From NCBI GenBank assembly GCA_011800155.1, contig CM022378.1, forward strand, positions 1,612,001 to 1,676,000: a DNA stretch of 64,000 nt, read 5' to 3'. Source of the DNA: Flammulina velutipes (taxonomy: Eukaryota > Basidiomycota > Agaricomycetes > Agaricales > Physalacriaceae). Position 1 is the first letter of the stretch. Every line of letters begins with the position of its first letter. The notes beneath the pieces are model-generated. The model worked only from the letters and a program-made list of their open reading frames with translations. It had not been told where the DNA came from and did not search any database. Shown one piece after another: positions 55,171 through 64,000 of this stretch. The translations under genes and the position numbers were made by a program.

Positions 55171-58100
55171 TGTGACTTCCCGTGCCGCACCTCGAGCACT
55201 TATGCTCGAATCGGCAGTTGGGGCCAGCACGCGTGCAGACTTTGCTCGTCCCGTTCCACTGATGGCAATAAGAGCGGCCGTCTTTGTCGAACCACTGCTT
55301 TCCCTCTTTCCTGTTGAGCCAGGCGGGGACCGTGATGTCACAATCGTAGATCTTGTGCTCGCGGGAGCCACAACGAATGCACTTGTCGCCGGAGGTACCA
55401 CCAGTTTTGGCGCCTTGCCTAGAGTTTCCCGAGCGCGAATCGCGGCGGGAATCTTGGCGGGAGTCTCGCGAAGATTGGCCAGAGCGAAAGGAGTCCGATG
55501 GAGTTCCTCCCGACCTCTGCTGGTGCGACGGTATCTTTTTCTGCATGGCGGCGATCTCCGCTTTGAGGTCAAGCTGCGATTTCTTGATAGCCTCATTCTC
55601 CCGTTTCGCGTGGACGTCGCTGATACTCGAAAGGGAGGCCCAGTCGACCGGGGAGGTCCACAGCTTCTCCAGCCATGTCCATTCCCTCCGACCGGCGTCG
55701 TATTCCCTGATCGCTGCGAAGTTGTTCTGCCAGTCCGAACGACTCTTCAGACTGTCGAAGTGTGTTTCGAGGTCGTCGATATACGCTGCCGTGAGCTCTG
55801 GAGATGCTAAGCAAAGGTGCTCCTTGAGGGTTTTCACAAAACGGCTGGAGCTGTCGATCCATTGGTCGAGTGTAAGGTCCCTCTCGTTACGGGAGCGGTA
55901 GGCCATTTTGCTGCCTCCGCCCACCTTGACGACGATACCCTCCGCAAGAGTGTGCTCCCTCTGCGTCTTGGCTCCAAAGCCCGCACTTCGAGCTTCCTCT
56001 GCGGCCTCCTTTGTGAAACCCCAGAGCGAAGGGTACTCCTTCAGACCTTTCTGGAGATTCGCGATCTCACCCTGCGGGGGCTTGATGTCCAGAGGCAAAA
56101 AGGTGCGTCGAGCTCCGATCCCGAAGACTCGTGGGGCATTCTCCATTCCGATGGCCTCGCTCAGACTGAGGGGGCCGTCAACTCCTTCCTCTGGACCAAA
56201 AACGTCCGAGGTTAAATCTCTGTACAGCCTGGTCTCCCAGCGCTTGAACGCGCGAACTTCGTCGCTGACTGCGTTCGGCGGGTATAGGGAGCGGATGGAC
56301 ATCCGTGTCTTGTAGTCGATGTGGGCGGCTCCAGCGGCGCGCTGTGCGGGTCGAGTGGCGCTCGTGTCCGGCATCAGCCCGGGAGCGGTCCCCATGCCCT
56401 GCCCAAAGGTCTCCTGGGAACGCGGGGGAACGACCCCACCTTGTGCGGGAAGCCATCGCGAGGGCAGCCCAGCATGATAAAGGTCTCTGAGTGTGCGTGG
56501 GAGCCCAGGGGAGAGGGAGGCAGCTGCCGCATAGGAAGGGCGGCGGCTGCGACGCTCAGTAGCGTTAGCCGCTGGAGGTTGTTTCTCCTCCTTGGGCGGA
56601 TACGGCGTGGGGGCAGCACTCCGACGCCCTGTGGAAATGACTGCCGGGGAGAGCAGACTCTCCGCCCTGCGGACAGAGTCCTGGTAACGGCTATGAGCCG
56701 AGGAAGCAGGTGTGTCCGGGTGAATACAGCCCGGGCGAGTGGGGTTCCACGCGTCAAACCAATCCGTCATGGAGTGGATGGACGACAGTGGGGGCTGAGA
56801 CCCACCACCTTCCGTCGCTGGGGTGCGCGCGCAGGGCGCTGCTGCGCTCACCGGCGTGGGCGGGATCTCCTTGGTCCTCTGAGACGAGACCGGGATAGCC
56901 AGCGCAGGCGCCGACGCGGGGGCTGGGGTCGCCACCGACTTGGATCCTTTGGACAGGCGCGCGGTCTCCCTGAGCGCAGGTGTAGAGGGGTTGAGCCCAC
57001 CAGCTGACGCCGATGGGACACCCGTACGCCTACCCCCAGAGGGCCCGTTGGTCACCCGTTCCGCTAGGATATCCACGTCTGAGCGGATCTCCTCTAAGAT
57101 CTTCCCCGCCTGCTTGTGCGACTTTCGGAGGAGACCAACGTCTACCTCCAAACCATGGGCACTGTGCTTGTCCACATAGGCAACAACCTCTTCACCTGAA
57201 GAGGGAAAAAACTCCGTCAGCTCTGACTTCGCACCGAAGAGAGGAGAACAAGGAGGGGAGAAGGCGACGCCACACGCGCACGACTCAGAAAAACTGCTCC
57301 CTCCGCACCACATGCGGAGAGGAGGTGCTCGGGTGCCACACACCACGAGCGGCGCCACACGCCAAAACAGGGTAACCGTCCGGTGGAACACACCGTCCGG
57401 CAGCGCCACACGCTTCCGCGCTCTCCTGGTGCCACACACCAGAAGAAAGGTAGAAAAAAAAGGGTACTCACCAACTTTAACAAAGCACTCTGTGGCCCAC
57501 AGGGCATCGTGCGCTGCGAGGAGGAGGACAGCAACCTGCTCCTCCCTACCCATCGCCTTCCCAAACTGGACCTTGACGTCCGCGTTCAGGGCATCGACCT
57601 CGGCTTGCCACGCAGTGCGCTTGGTCCGATAGTCGGCCAGCATCCCAGCGACAATCTTCGCAGGGGGAAAGGGATCAGCAGCTGGAGAGGCCATGCCGAC
57701 CGACGGAGGAGGATTCCAACCTCGAGGGCCAGGAGGGGGGCTCTGGGCCACCTCCTTGCTCTTTCCCTTCTCTGCAGCAGGAATGCGCGAGGAGAGCCCA
57801 GCGCTGGAAGGAGTGCGCTGGGTGGCGGGGCGCTTGGCGCGGCCCGCAGAGGGGAGTTGAGACGCCTGACGCTTGCGGTCGTGTGGCGCCGCCGCCGGGG
57901 TCTGTCCGAGGAACTCGTCAAGCTGCGCCTTGAAGACGCCGCCAGCCCCCCCGCTGGAAACGGGGGAGGAGACGAGGGAAAAAGACCCGTCGACCTCCGA
58001 GCCTGGGCGACCGGGCGTGGAAATGACACCTTCTGAGTGGGCGGGAGTCATCTTTGCTGTCGGACGCGCCACAGGGCTGGGCGCGAAACCGGACGCGAGA

Positions 58101-58510
58101 AGAGGGTGCGTAGGTGACGTGGCCCGTGCGCGGCTGGCAGGGGTCCTAGCCGCGGGACCCGAGGAACCGGGAACCGACGTCTTGGGTGTTGGGTGCGACC
58201 TGGGCACCACGCCCGGCGTCGCAGTGCTCTTGCCCGACGAACTCGAAGGGCGGGCGACGGGAGGCAACTGGGCGAGAATGGGGGATAGCCGAAAAGCGTT
58301 GGGATCGACCTGATTGGGTACCGAGGAGGGCGGGGGCATGGCCCGCGCGTCGACGAACTCGAGCGCAGTAGGGCGCGACGTTCTTCCCGGGTCAGGTAGC
58401 GAATGCGATGCAGAATTCGACTGGAGGGGGGCAAGGGACCCCTCGGGCTCGTGGGCGTGATTGGCGCCGCCCCGAGCGTAGCGACCATTACGGGTTCGCA
58501 ACGTGCTCAT
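55151..58510 (-). CDS. Gag-like protein of the retrotransposon
   Basis: The frame is open for 1119 codons. It contains a likely 276-bp intron (57196-57471, GTGAGT...CTTCAG), in frame and stop-free, whose removal gives 1027 residues and joins 'ECFVKVG' to 'EEVVAYVDKH'. The N-terminal half is Pro/Ser/Ala-rich and disordered. The middle is helical and capsid-like ('VRAFKRWETRLYRDL', 'FVKTLKEHLCLASPELTAAY'). The C-terminus carries a CCHC zinc knuckle ('CIRCGSREHKIYDC') and a second Cys/His cluster ('CRFEHKCSRCGTGSHN'). It would package the element's RNA. GC content and codon choice are higher than in the host genes around it. Confidence 0.85.
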   Translation of the reverse strand: MSTLRTRNGRYARGGANHAHEPEGSLAPLQSNSASHSLPDPGRTSRPTALEFVDARAMPPPSSVPNQVDPNAFRLSPILAQLPPVARPSSSSGKSTATPGVVPRSHPTPKTSVPGSSGPAARTPASRARATSPTHPLLASGFAPSPVARPTAKMTPAHSEGVISTPGRPGSEVDGSFSLVSSPVSSGGAGGVFKAQLDEFLGQTPAAAPHDRKRQASQLPSAGRAKRPATQRTPSSAGLSSRIPAAEKGKSKEVAQSPPPGPRGWNPPPSVGMASPAADPFPPAKIVAGMLADYRTKRTAWQAEVDALNADVKVQFGKAMGREEQVAVLLLAAHDALWATECFVKVGEYPFFSTFLLVCGTRRARKRVALPDGVFHRTVTLFWRVAPLVVCGTRAPPLRMWCGGSSFSESCACGVAFSPPCSPLFGAKSELTEFFPSSGEEVVAYVDKHSAHGLEVDVGLLRKSHKQAGKILEEIRSDVDILAERVTNGPSGGRRTGVPSASAGGLNPSTPALRETARLSKGSKSVATPAPASAPALAIPVSSQRTKEIPPTPVSAAAPCARTPATEGGGSQPPLSSIHSMTDWFDAWNPTRPGCIHPDTPASSAHSRYQDSVRRAESLLSPAVISTGRRSAAPTPYPPKEEKQPPAANATERRSRRPSYAAAASLSPGLPRTLRDLYHAGLPSRWLPAQGGVVPPRSQETFGQGMGTAPGLMPDTSATRPAQRAAGAAHIDYKTRMSIRSLYPPNAVSDEVRAFKRWETRLYRDLTSDVFGPEEGVDGPLSLSEAIGMENAPRVFGIGARRTFLPLDIKPPQGEIANLQKGLKEYPSLWGFTKEAAEEARSAGFGAKTQREHTLAEGIVVKVGGGSKMAYRSRNERDLTLDQWIDSSSRFVKTLKEHLCLASPELTAAYIDDLETHFDSLKSRSDWQNNFAAIREYDAGRREWTWLEKLWTSPVDWASLSSISDVHAKRENEAIKKSQLDLKAEIAAMQKKIPSHQQRSGGTPSDSFRSGQSSRDSRQDSRRDSRSGNSRQGAKTGGTSGDKCIRCGSREHKIYDCDITVPAWLNRKEGKQWFDKDGRSYCHQWNGTSKVCTRAGPNCRFEHKCSRCGTGSHNAQEHA

Positions 58511-58556
58511 GACGAGTCGGAAAAGCTGGGAACGAGTGGCGATAGCCTTCGACGAC

Positions 58557-58740
58557 GAAAAGAAAGAAAGACGGCTGGTACAGCCCAGTCAGTCGAGGCT
58601 CGCGACACGAATCGCCTTTTCGCGATGATGGTTCCGAGCAAGAATCAAGGAAGCCACGAGTTCGATCACGTGACTACAGACGCGTCGAGAAACTGCGCCA
58701 CTGTTCCTTCCGATCCAGCCAACCTCTCCAGTGGCTTTAT
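58557..58740 (-). repeat. Split direct repeat A1 (element 5' end)
   Basis: 184 bp matching A2 (51673-51856). Its outer edge at T58740 is followed directly by host sequence AGTCCTTATT, which resumes the interrupted cyclin promoter. Confidence 0.9.
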
Positions 58741-58784
58741 AGTCCTTATTTTCAATCAATCCACCTTCTCAACTTACCAAAACC

Positions 58785-59675
58785 ATGTCTTCCACTACCA
58801 TTGCAACTCGCTCCGCTTCCCTCGTCGATGCTTCAAAGCATACATCTCTACTCGACGAGTTCATGCGCAATGATGATTTGAGCATCATAACAGGTTTGTT
58901 GTACATTGCCCTCAACTGCGTTTCCTGGCTGACTCCTATCCAGATTTTCTCAAGGACGGGGCATTCGCCTTGAACACCCATCCAAACCCATTCTATATTC
59001 CCGTCCCTTTCTTCGACATGGAGAACATGTTCCTCAAATGATTTCTTCACAAATGTGTTCACCCGAGCATCGATCACAATGCCAGTCTTGACCACCGCAC
59101 TCGTCTATGTCAGTAGAGCGAAGCGTTACTTTGCCGACATACGTTTCGAGGACTGTCCTCGTGAAAGAGTCTTCCTAGGGGCCGTGATGCTCGCTACAAA
59201 GGTTTGTCGCTCTCTGAGCTCGCTGCGATCTCCATGCTAATCATCATTCATTTAGTATCTAGTTGATTGTTCCATGAAGAACATCCATTGGTCCTGGTGC
59301 AGCGGCATATCCCTATCATCCCTTGATTCCCTCGAAAGAGACATGCTCGCCGCGCTAGGCTATGACTTGAGCGTATCCGAGGCAGACCTCCTTACCCAGC
59401 GTTCGCGCATTTTGGCCAAATCCATCCCTCGGTCACTCCCGCAATACGCTGTCCCACCGCTTCGTGCCGCACCAGCGGTAATAGCACCGCGCTTGCCAGT
59501 ACCTGCGCTCGTACCCTCGAGCCCGACTTCCTCAGTCGAATCACCATCCCCTCGAACGCCATCATCCCCATGGCCAGAGGCTCCGCCGAGGCGATCGTCA
59601 CCTTTCCACAAACTAGTCAAATCATTTCATTTACCCGGTCGCCACCATTTCCGCACCCACTCTGTATATGTGTGA
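58785..59675 (+). pseudogene. PHO80/PCL-like cyclin, inverted copy with frameshift
   Basis: Inverted duplicate of 45047-45939 with the same three exons. Exon 1 and the first intron match. In exon 2, 'DMENMFLK' is followed at once by a stop because an extra A lies in the run at about 59036-59038 (CTCAAATG against CTCAATG in the intact copy). The remaining cyclin core and Pro/Ser-rich tail stay open in the original frame and are nearly identical to the intact copy. Together with the retroelement 44 bp upstream of its ATG, this copy is probably dead. It must have been frameshifted recently. Confidence 0.85.
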
Positions 59676-60077
59676 GATTACGCCCGTTCTGAACCAGAGG
59701 ATCTGGAATTACGGTTAGAGCACAGGCCAAATACCGTGGCTATACAAACAGGACTCACACAATGAGATCCACCGGGCGCAAGGCGCAGCCTCCCGAATTA
59801 TTGGAGGAAGGAGACTCCGTCAACAGAAAGGGCACGGAGGGGTCACCCAGAGCGACGTCGAGATTCAGTACATACGGCTGAGAATGTTATTCGCAGTAAT
59901 TATAAATTCAGAGCGAAATAATACATATAAACATCACACCTTCAGCACCGAGAAATCCAAAGTATCCCGTCTCAAGACTCGGAATGTTCGCCACCAAGAT
60001 TATAGACATACCCCCCGGTGTATGGACAGAAATCTCTAGACAGACACAGTAGTCGCACTCCGGTCTTCAACATCGAG
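59676..60077. other. Diverged copy of the convergent intergenic region
   Basis: Counterpart of 44702-45046 in inverted orientation, with partial similarity only and no coding content. Confidence 0.45.
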
Positions 60078-60640
60078 CTATAAACTACGAATCACCGCCG
60101 AAAGTGCTGTCCGGTGCATAGGCTTCTCCGCCTGCATATCTTGTCCAAGCTTCTCCTCGTCGTCCTCGAGAGACGCTACCTTGTGTGACACCAGATCGCC
60201 TATCTCCAACCGTACCGCATCTATCGCTTGTCGTAGTTTTTGCAGACTTGAATGGTCAGTCCAGAGCGGTTTCATAGTGTCCAGATAATTCCTAAGGAAG
60301 AGAATAAAATGCGCCAATCTCTTGTGCGATTTAAGGTCGTAGTCAATTCTGTGGCATCCAGTTTGAACATAAAACTATGCCCCGTAATTTAGTAAAATGC
60401 TGGAAGAAAAAGAAGAAACACACTGTAGGAGATAGTAAAAGGCGTCGAACGCGCCGAAGACTTCTTAATAGGCTCGCTAATATTGCTGGAACATCCGAAT
60501 TGAAAATATGTAACCCATTGGCAGTGACATCGTTGAAGGAGAAGCCGTTGAGCGTCTCCAACCGTATAGTGACCAGTTCTCACGACATGACTGTACAAAT
60601 AAAGTGTGAGACTCTCAAGTCCAAACACATGGCCAAACAA
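60078..60640 (-). pseudogene. Kinase gene copy in arm 2, lacking the kinase domain
   Basis: Remnants of the gene at 42827-44701 in inverted orientation. The N-terminal exon ('FNDVTANGLHIFNSDVP', about 60440-60560) is present but exon 2 is gone. Exon 3 is retained ('AHFILFLRNYLDTMKPLW', 'LRQAIDAVRLEIGDLVSH') and then jumps straight to the last residues ('LGQDMQAEKPMHRTALSAVI'), deleting the whole catalytic core (VAK to APE). A poly-A/T-like run ('CFFFFFQ', about 60400) sits at the exon 1 end. Confidence 0.75.
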
Positions 60641-60744
60641 ATTGCGCCACATGACTACTTACGTGCAGTAATTCAACATGGACGTGTTTCACAGGTATGT
60701 ATGGTATATGGATAGATCTAACGTACAACAGGTAGTTAACTTAG

Positions 60745-62826
60745 TTATGTAGTCTCAAATCTCTTCAACGCTGCCGGCCTGCCCGTAACCCTCCTGCCCT
60801 TCGCCATTCTCTCAGCGAGAGCCTCGACGAGCTCCGTAGTCTCGTCATCTTCCTCCAACGTCTTCCGAATAAGATACTCCATGTTGATCCCTCCTGGTCC
60901 GTCCTGTGATGAATTCCTATGCCGCATACTCGGTACAGGGAACATCCCACCGGGCGTAGGTGGCTGGCTGCTGTTGAACATTGGTATGTGTTCATTCATG
61001 AGATCAGATTTACGACTATTGATAAAAGCCGTAAGCACATCAACACATAAAGACACAAGGGACAATACGCACGCATCGTCGAAGCTCCTAATATTTCTCG
61101 TAATCTGCTGAACACCGAGTGCATCGCCTCCAAAGCGCCTGGGTATCCCATCCTCTGCCAGTGTAAGCTCTGTCGCAGACTCTGCCTCCTCGCGTAGAAT
61201 CTGGAACACCCGTTGCATTCTCCCCACGGCCAGTATCTTGTTCTTGATCTGCTGCCGTCGGGCAGCGACGTCAGCTGGGCTCGCCTCCTCATCTGCTTCT
61301 TCCTTGTCCTCCTCCTCACTTTCCGAATCTGAAATGAGTTCATCCGAGCTGCACACGCTCAGGACCGCTAACAGCATCTCCGCAATCTTCGCTCCGACGA
61401 ACGGCAAACTCCAAGTGAAAGCATCCATGAAGTTGGGTAACCAGTACGGATGAGAGCTTGAGTTGTACTGGCGGATGGTAATATTCTTGTTGGCGTACTT
61501 GATGACAGCCCCACGATTGTGGTATACATCCAGGTAGTTTGGAGCTGAAAAGATGGTGATGACAGATGGGAATTTTTTCGAGGGCGTCTTCTTGTGCATG
61601 GTGTAGCCAGCATCCTGCGCCTCGTGGCCCCGTATTATACCAAGGAGGTTGGTGCGGTCAAGGAATTGACACGCAGCGTCGTATCTATAAATCAGTCAGG
61701 CGTAATTTCAAGCAGGAAATTTTCGACGCACGTATAGAAATATGAACATCCACGTGTTGCGTTGTTGAGATAGGTTGTTCCCGCTGCCAAAGTCAACCCC
61801 GCCGTCGAAGGCTCTTGTTCGCGACCGTAGTTTTGTACGGGATCAGACCAGAGCAGGTCGCAGAGCAGGCCGTGCGAGCCTGGCTCTTCGAAGCGGTTGA
61901 TTTTGTTGATGTCGTCCAGAGTCATTAACGCCGGGGATATTCCTCCATGGACACAGAAAAATCTGTTGTCGACCACTGCAGCTATAGGTAGTGCTTGGAA
62001 GGATGTTATACACGCCTCGTATACTGCTTCAGAGTATTTATGAAGACCTAGGAGGATTTTAGATCACTATCAGGAGTGTAGTTGGAGGACGAACATTCGC
62101 GTTTAAAAGTAAAGTATTCCGTGAGATGGCGGCATTCGTGGTTGCCGCGTAGTAACACAAACTTGGTAGGGTAGCACAGCTTTAAAGAGTACAGGTATAA
62201 AAGACACTGAGGAGAATGAGTAGGTGCCATGATGACAGTCGTGTGGCGCACCTCAATGCCAAAACATCCGCGATCCACATAATCCCCGAGAAAAAGATAG
62301 CAGTTTTCGTTGAGAGACCCGCCGACATCGAATAGCTTCATGAGGTCGTACTTTGCGACGCGTCAGTGGGCGTCGGTAGGCGTAAAGTGCAACATACATA
62401 TTGACCGTGTATGTCTCCGCATACTGCGAAAGAAGATGAGGATGGATTAGATAGCGCTGCAATTCCACGCACTTGTTACTGGGCTCGTTACTTGGACGAG
62501 ATTCGACTCTTTGCTGAGCAGCTGCGTCGCTGTCTGGAGGATGAACAAGGCCTGGCTCTCCGTAAGTCGTCCTTCGCGGAAAAAGTGGTCCCGTAGGAGA
62601 TGTGGATTCGGTCTGGATACGCCGTCGCTGTCCGTAATGTAGAATTTATCGTCCGGGGGCGTCGTCGGCGCTGGCGGTGGCACCTGTAAATCATCAACTT
62701 GACGATTCAACATTACTTCAAACAACAACGCACGTTGGGAACCTGTCGTTCTCTTAGATTTTTCGACAGCAGCGAACGCGAGTTCTGCGGGACCTCAACG
62801 ACGGGCGACAACGGTGTTCCCTGCAT
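60745..62826 (-). CDS. CNA1: Calcineurin A (PP2B catalytic subunit)
   Basis: About nine exons on the reverse strand give roughly 570 residues. Start region '[16 protein letters not shown]', then '[20 protein letters not shown]'. Phosphatase motifs: 'ICGDIHGQY', '[14 protein letters not shown]', '[15 protein letters not shown]', 'FCVHGGISP' and '[18 protein letters not shown]', all metal and catalytic residues present. The B-subunit-binding helix region is '[20 protein letters not shown]'. The calmodulin-binding segment is '[20 protein letters not shown]', and an autoinhibitory-type C-terminus '[20 protein letters not shown]' follows. The enzyme is the Ca2+/calmodulin-activated Ser/Thr phosphatase acting on Crz1-type factors. 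An acidic insert ('[17 protein letters not shown]') lies between. The first ATG at 62826 is chosen because its exon joins in frame to '[14 protein letters not shown]'. Confidence 0.93.
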
Positions 62827-64000
62827 TGCGATATTGGAAAAGGATACACGAGCGTTCTTAATAACATGCGGGAGCTGTTTGGTAATGTTAGGTCACACCG
62901 CGCTACTCGCTGCCAGTCGTCGTTGACGGCGACGACAGCGAAAAGGCAGTGAACACCGCCGGCGCTCAGTGGACATGATGGTGGTCATTTGGAGAGAGGT
63001 AATTCCTTGAATGAATTTCGCGGCCATCCAAGGCTGTGCGCACGGGCCATGACGCATCCCACGAGGCCTCTTTTTCGCTTCGACGACCCCTGGAAGACCC
63101 GTACGGGCACTGCAACTGATTGACGCTTTCCAATGGATTTTTCGACGAGTCCATTCAATGTGTGGTATGAGATGGAGAGCTGTGTAGGTTCTCGCTGTAC
63201 AGCGGAGATGTCATGTGGAAATGTGCCCGCAATCTGAAAACTCCGGCACTGCATGAAACATAACTCACTTTCAGGAATGAGAATCAAAGAGAGTTATTAG
63301 ACGTACGCCACAAATTAGAGGTTATGCTGGATCCATTTTTGGTTGATTTTGATGGTGATCAAACAGTGCCTGAAATGGGAGGCTCTTTTGACCTCCTGCT
63401 GTGGTGATCGGACATTGGTCACTCACCAGTATACTGCGTAGATACTGTCTTTCGTACCCAGACAGTTGTCATGGCCTGATCAAACGGAATATTATCTCCT
63501 CACCCGTATCAGTTTGCTATCTAAATAGCGCTCACGTTGGTATGTAAAGGGTGGTTTGAATCGTTGGCCGCGCCAGAGTCCCTCATATCTCTTAGTTTCT
63601 TCTCTACCAGTTCCTCAGATAAGGGATGGAGGTAAAACATCATTATCCTACACTGCCACATCCGGAACACCTCGTAAGTATATTTTCCTGAAGAAAACCG
63701 TCCTCAGTCGGGACTTGAGCGCTTGAGCTTGAGCTCGAATTCTAGTGCGGTGGCTGCTCTAGATATAGTGAGGCGAGCCGACGGCATCACAGCGATCACT
63801 TAGGTAATCGCCTACCCGTAGTTTTGTCACTTACCATGACCTTACAAACGGCTTTCATTTGACTCGTCTCTTCCTATGTCGGGGAGCAGTTCAATTAATA
63901 GAAGCAGATGCCTATAGTGAACCTCTACTGCCAGAGGAAGTACGTGGACGCTAAAATCGTCTAACTAGAGGACCAAACATATCCTGACATGATCGTCAAG
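62827..64000. other. Upstream region of calcineurin A; no gene supported
   Basis: Promoter side of the calcineurin gene, then about 1 kb with only short frames. An ATG at 63626 followed by a good donor (GTAAGT at 63675) could be the first exon of a gene running off the right edge, but nothing downstream confirms it. Confidence 0.3.

Larger units (their letters stand above)
51388..58740 (-). mobile_element. PAT/Ngaro-type tyrosine-recombinase retrotransposon, apparently intact
   Basis: A 7353-bp element read on the reverse strand: A1 repeat, Gag, RT-RNase H, tyrosine recombinase, B1, A2, about 100 bp of spacer, B2. The A pair (58557-58740 and 51673-51856, 184 bp) and the B pair (51857-52038 and 51388-51569, 182 bp) appear identical within each pair. 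B1 and A2 abut. This A1-ORFs-B1A2-B2 layout is the split direct repeat structure of PAT and Ngaro elements, which integrate through a tyrosine recombinase rather than a DDE integrase. There is no target-site duplication. All three genes are open when short introns are removed. It lies 44 bp upstream of a cyclin pseudogene's ATG. Confidence 0.88.

Noticed and set aside
57383..58036. 217-codon open frame on the + strand and others across 55-58 kb
   Set aside because: These run antisense to Gag in high-GC sequence, where stop codons are scarce on all frames; no coherent protein motifs.
51388..58740. LTR retrotransposon (Gypsy/Copia)
   Set aside because: No terminal LTR pair, no DDE integrase or protease and no target-site duplication. 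The repeats are split (A1...B1A2...B2) and the integrase is a tyrosine recombinase.
51388..58740. DIRS1-type element with inverted terminal repeats and methyltransferase
   Set aside because: The repeats are direct, not inverted, and no methyltransferase domain was seen after RNase H.
59685..59790. Possible tRNA-like segment with a GGTTCAGAAC box (reverse strand)
   Set aside because: No A box at proper spacing and no cloverleaf could be drawn; the arm 1 counterpart does not keep the pairing.
63626..64000. First exon of a gene running off the right edge
   Set aside because: One ATG and one donor site are not enough; no second exon or family match inside the window.

Overview
This window looks like a chromosome segment from a basidiomycete fungus, most likely an Agaricomycete. 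Almost every gene is split by 43-60 bp GT-AG introns. The families seen are typical of mushroom-forming fungi: a Plavaka-type transposase, DUF6535 proteins, HNH-nuclease proteins, F-box paralogues, a FET3-FTR1 iron pair and a tyrosine-recombinase retrotransposon. Exon boundaries below were derived by hand from splice signals, reading-frame closure and paralogue comparison. Treat individual boundaries as accurate to a base or two.

0-18 kb: a decayed Plavaka transposase gene carries a 246-bp CACTG-type MITE and abuts a B-type cyclin gene that is cut off inside its cyclin fold. Next come two tandem HNH-domain genes with a 5' fragment of a DUF6535 gene beside them, three unrecognised small or coiled-coil genes, a stray 3' end of a DUF6535 gene, and a complete secreted GH32 (invertase/inulinase-type) gene.

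18-30 kb: a divergent pair of unrecognised genes is present twice in tandem. The duplication junction includes a copied tail of the neighbouring FET3 gene. FET3 (multicopper ferroxidase) and FTR1 (iron permease) are divergently transcribed from one promoter holding two perfect ATCWGATAA iron-GATA sites, so they should form the reductive iron-uptake complex and be iron-repressed together. A small secreted protein and a multi-pass membrane protein follow.

30-42 kb: two F-box genes flank a 1054-residue DUF6535 gene. Then come two paralogous small, probably mitochondrial, proteins with a 9-nt micro-exon, 3-hydroxyanthranilate 3,4-dioxygenase (NAD synthesis), and an unrecognised gene divergent from it.

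42-61 kb: a large inverted duplication. Arm 1 (about 42.8-46.96 kb) carries a protein kinase gene and a PHO80/PCL-like cyclin gene in convergent orientation. The spacer holds a third F-box gene. Arm 2 (about 50.4-60.6 kb) carries decayed copies of the same genes and is interrupted by an apparently intact 7353-bp tyrosine-recombinase retrotransposon (Gag, RT-RNase H, tyrosine recombinase) with split direct repeats of the PAT/Ngaro type. The matching site in arm 1 is an unoccupied paralogous target and shows insertion without target-site duplication.

61-64 kb: the calcineurin A (PP2B catalytic subunit) gene, then about 1.2 kb with no gene I can support.
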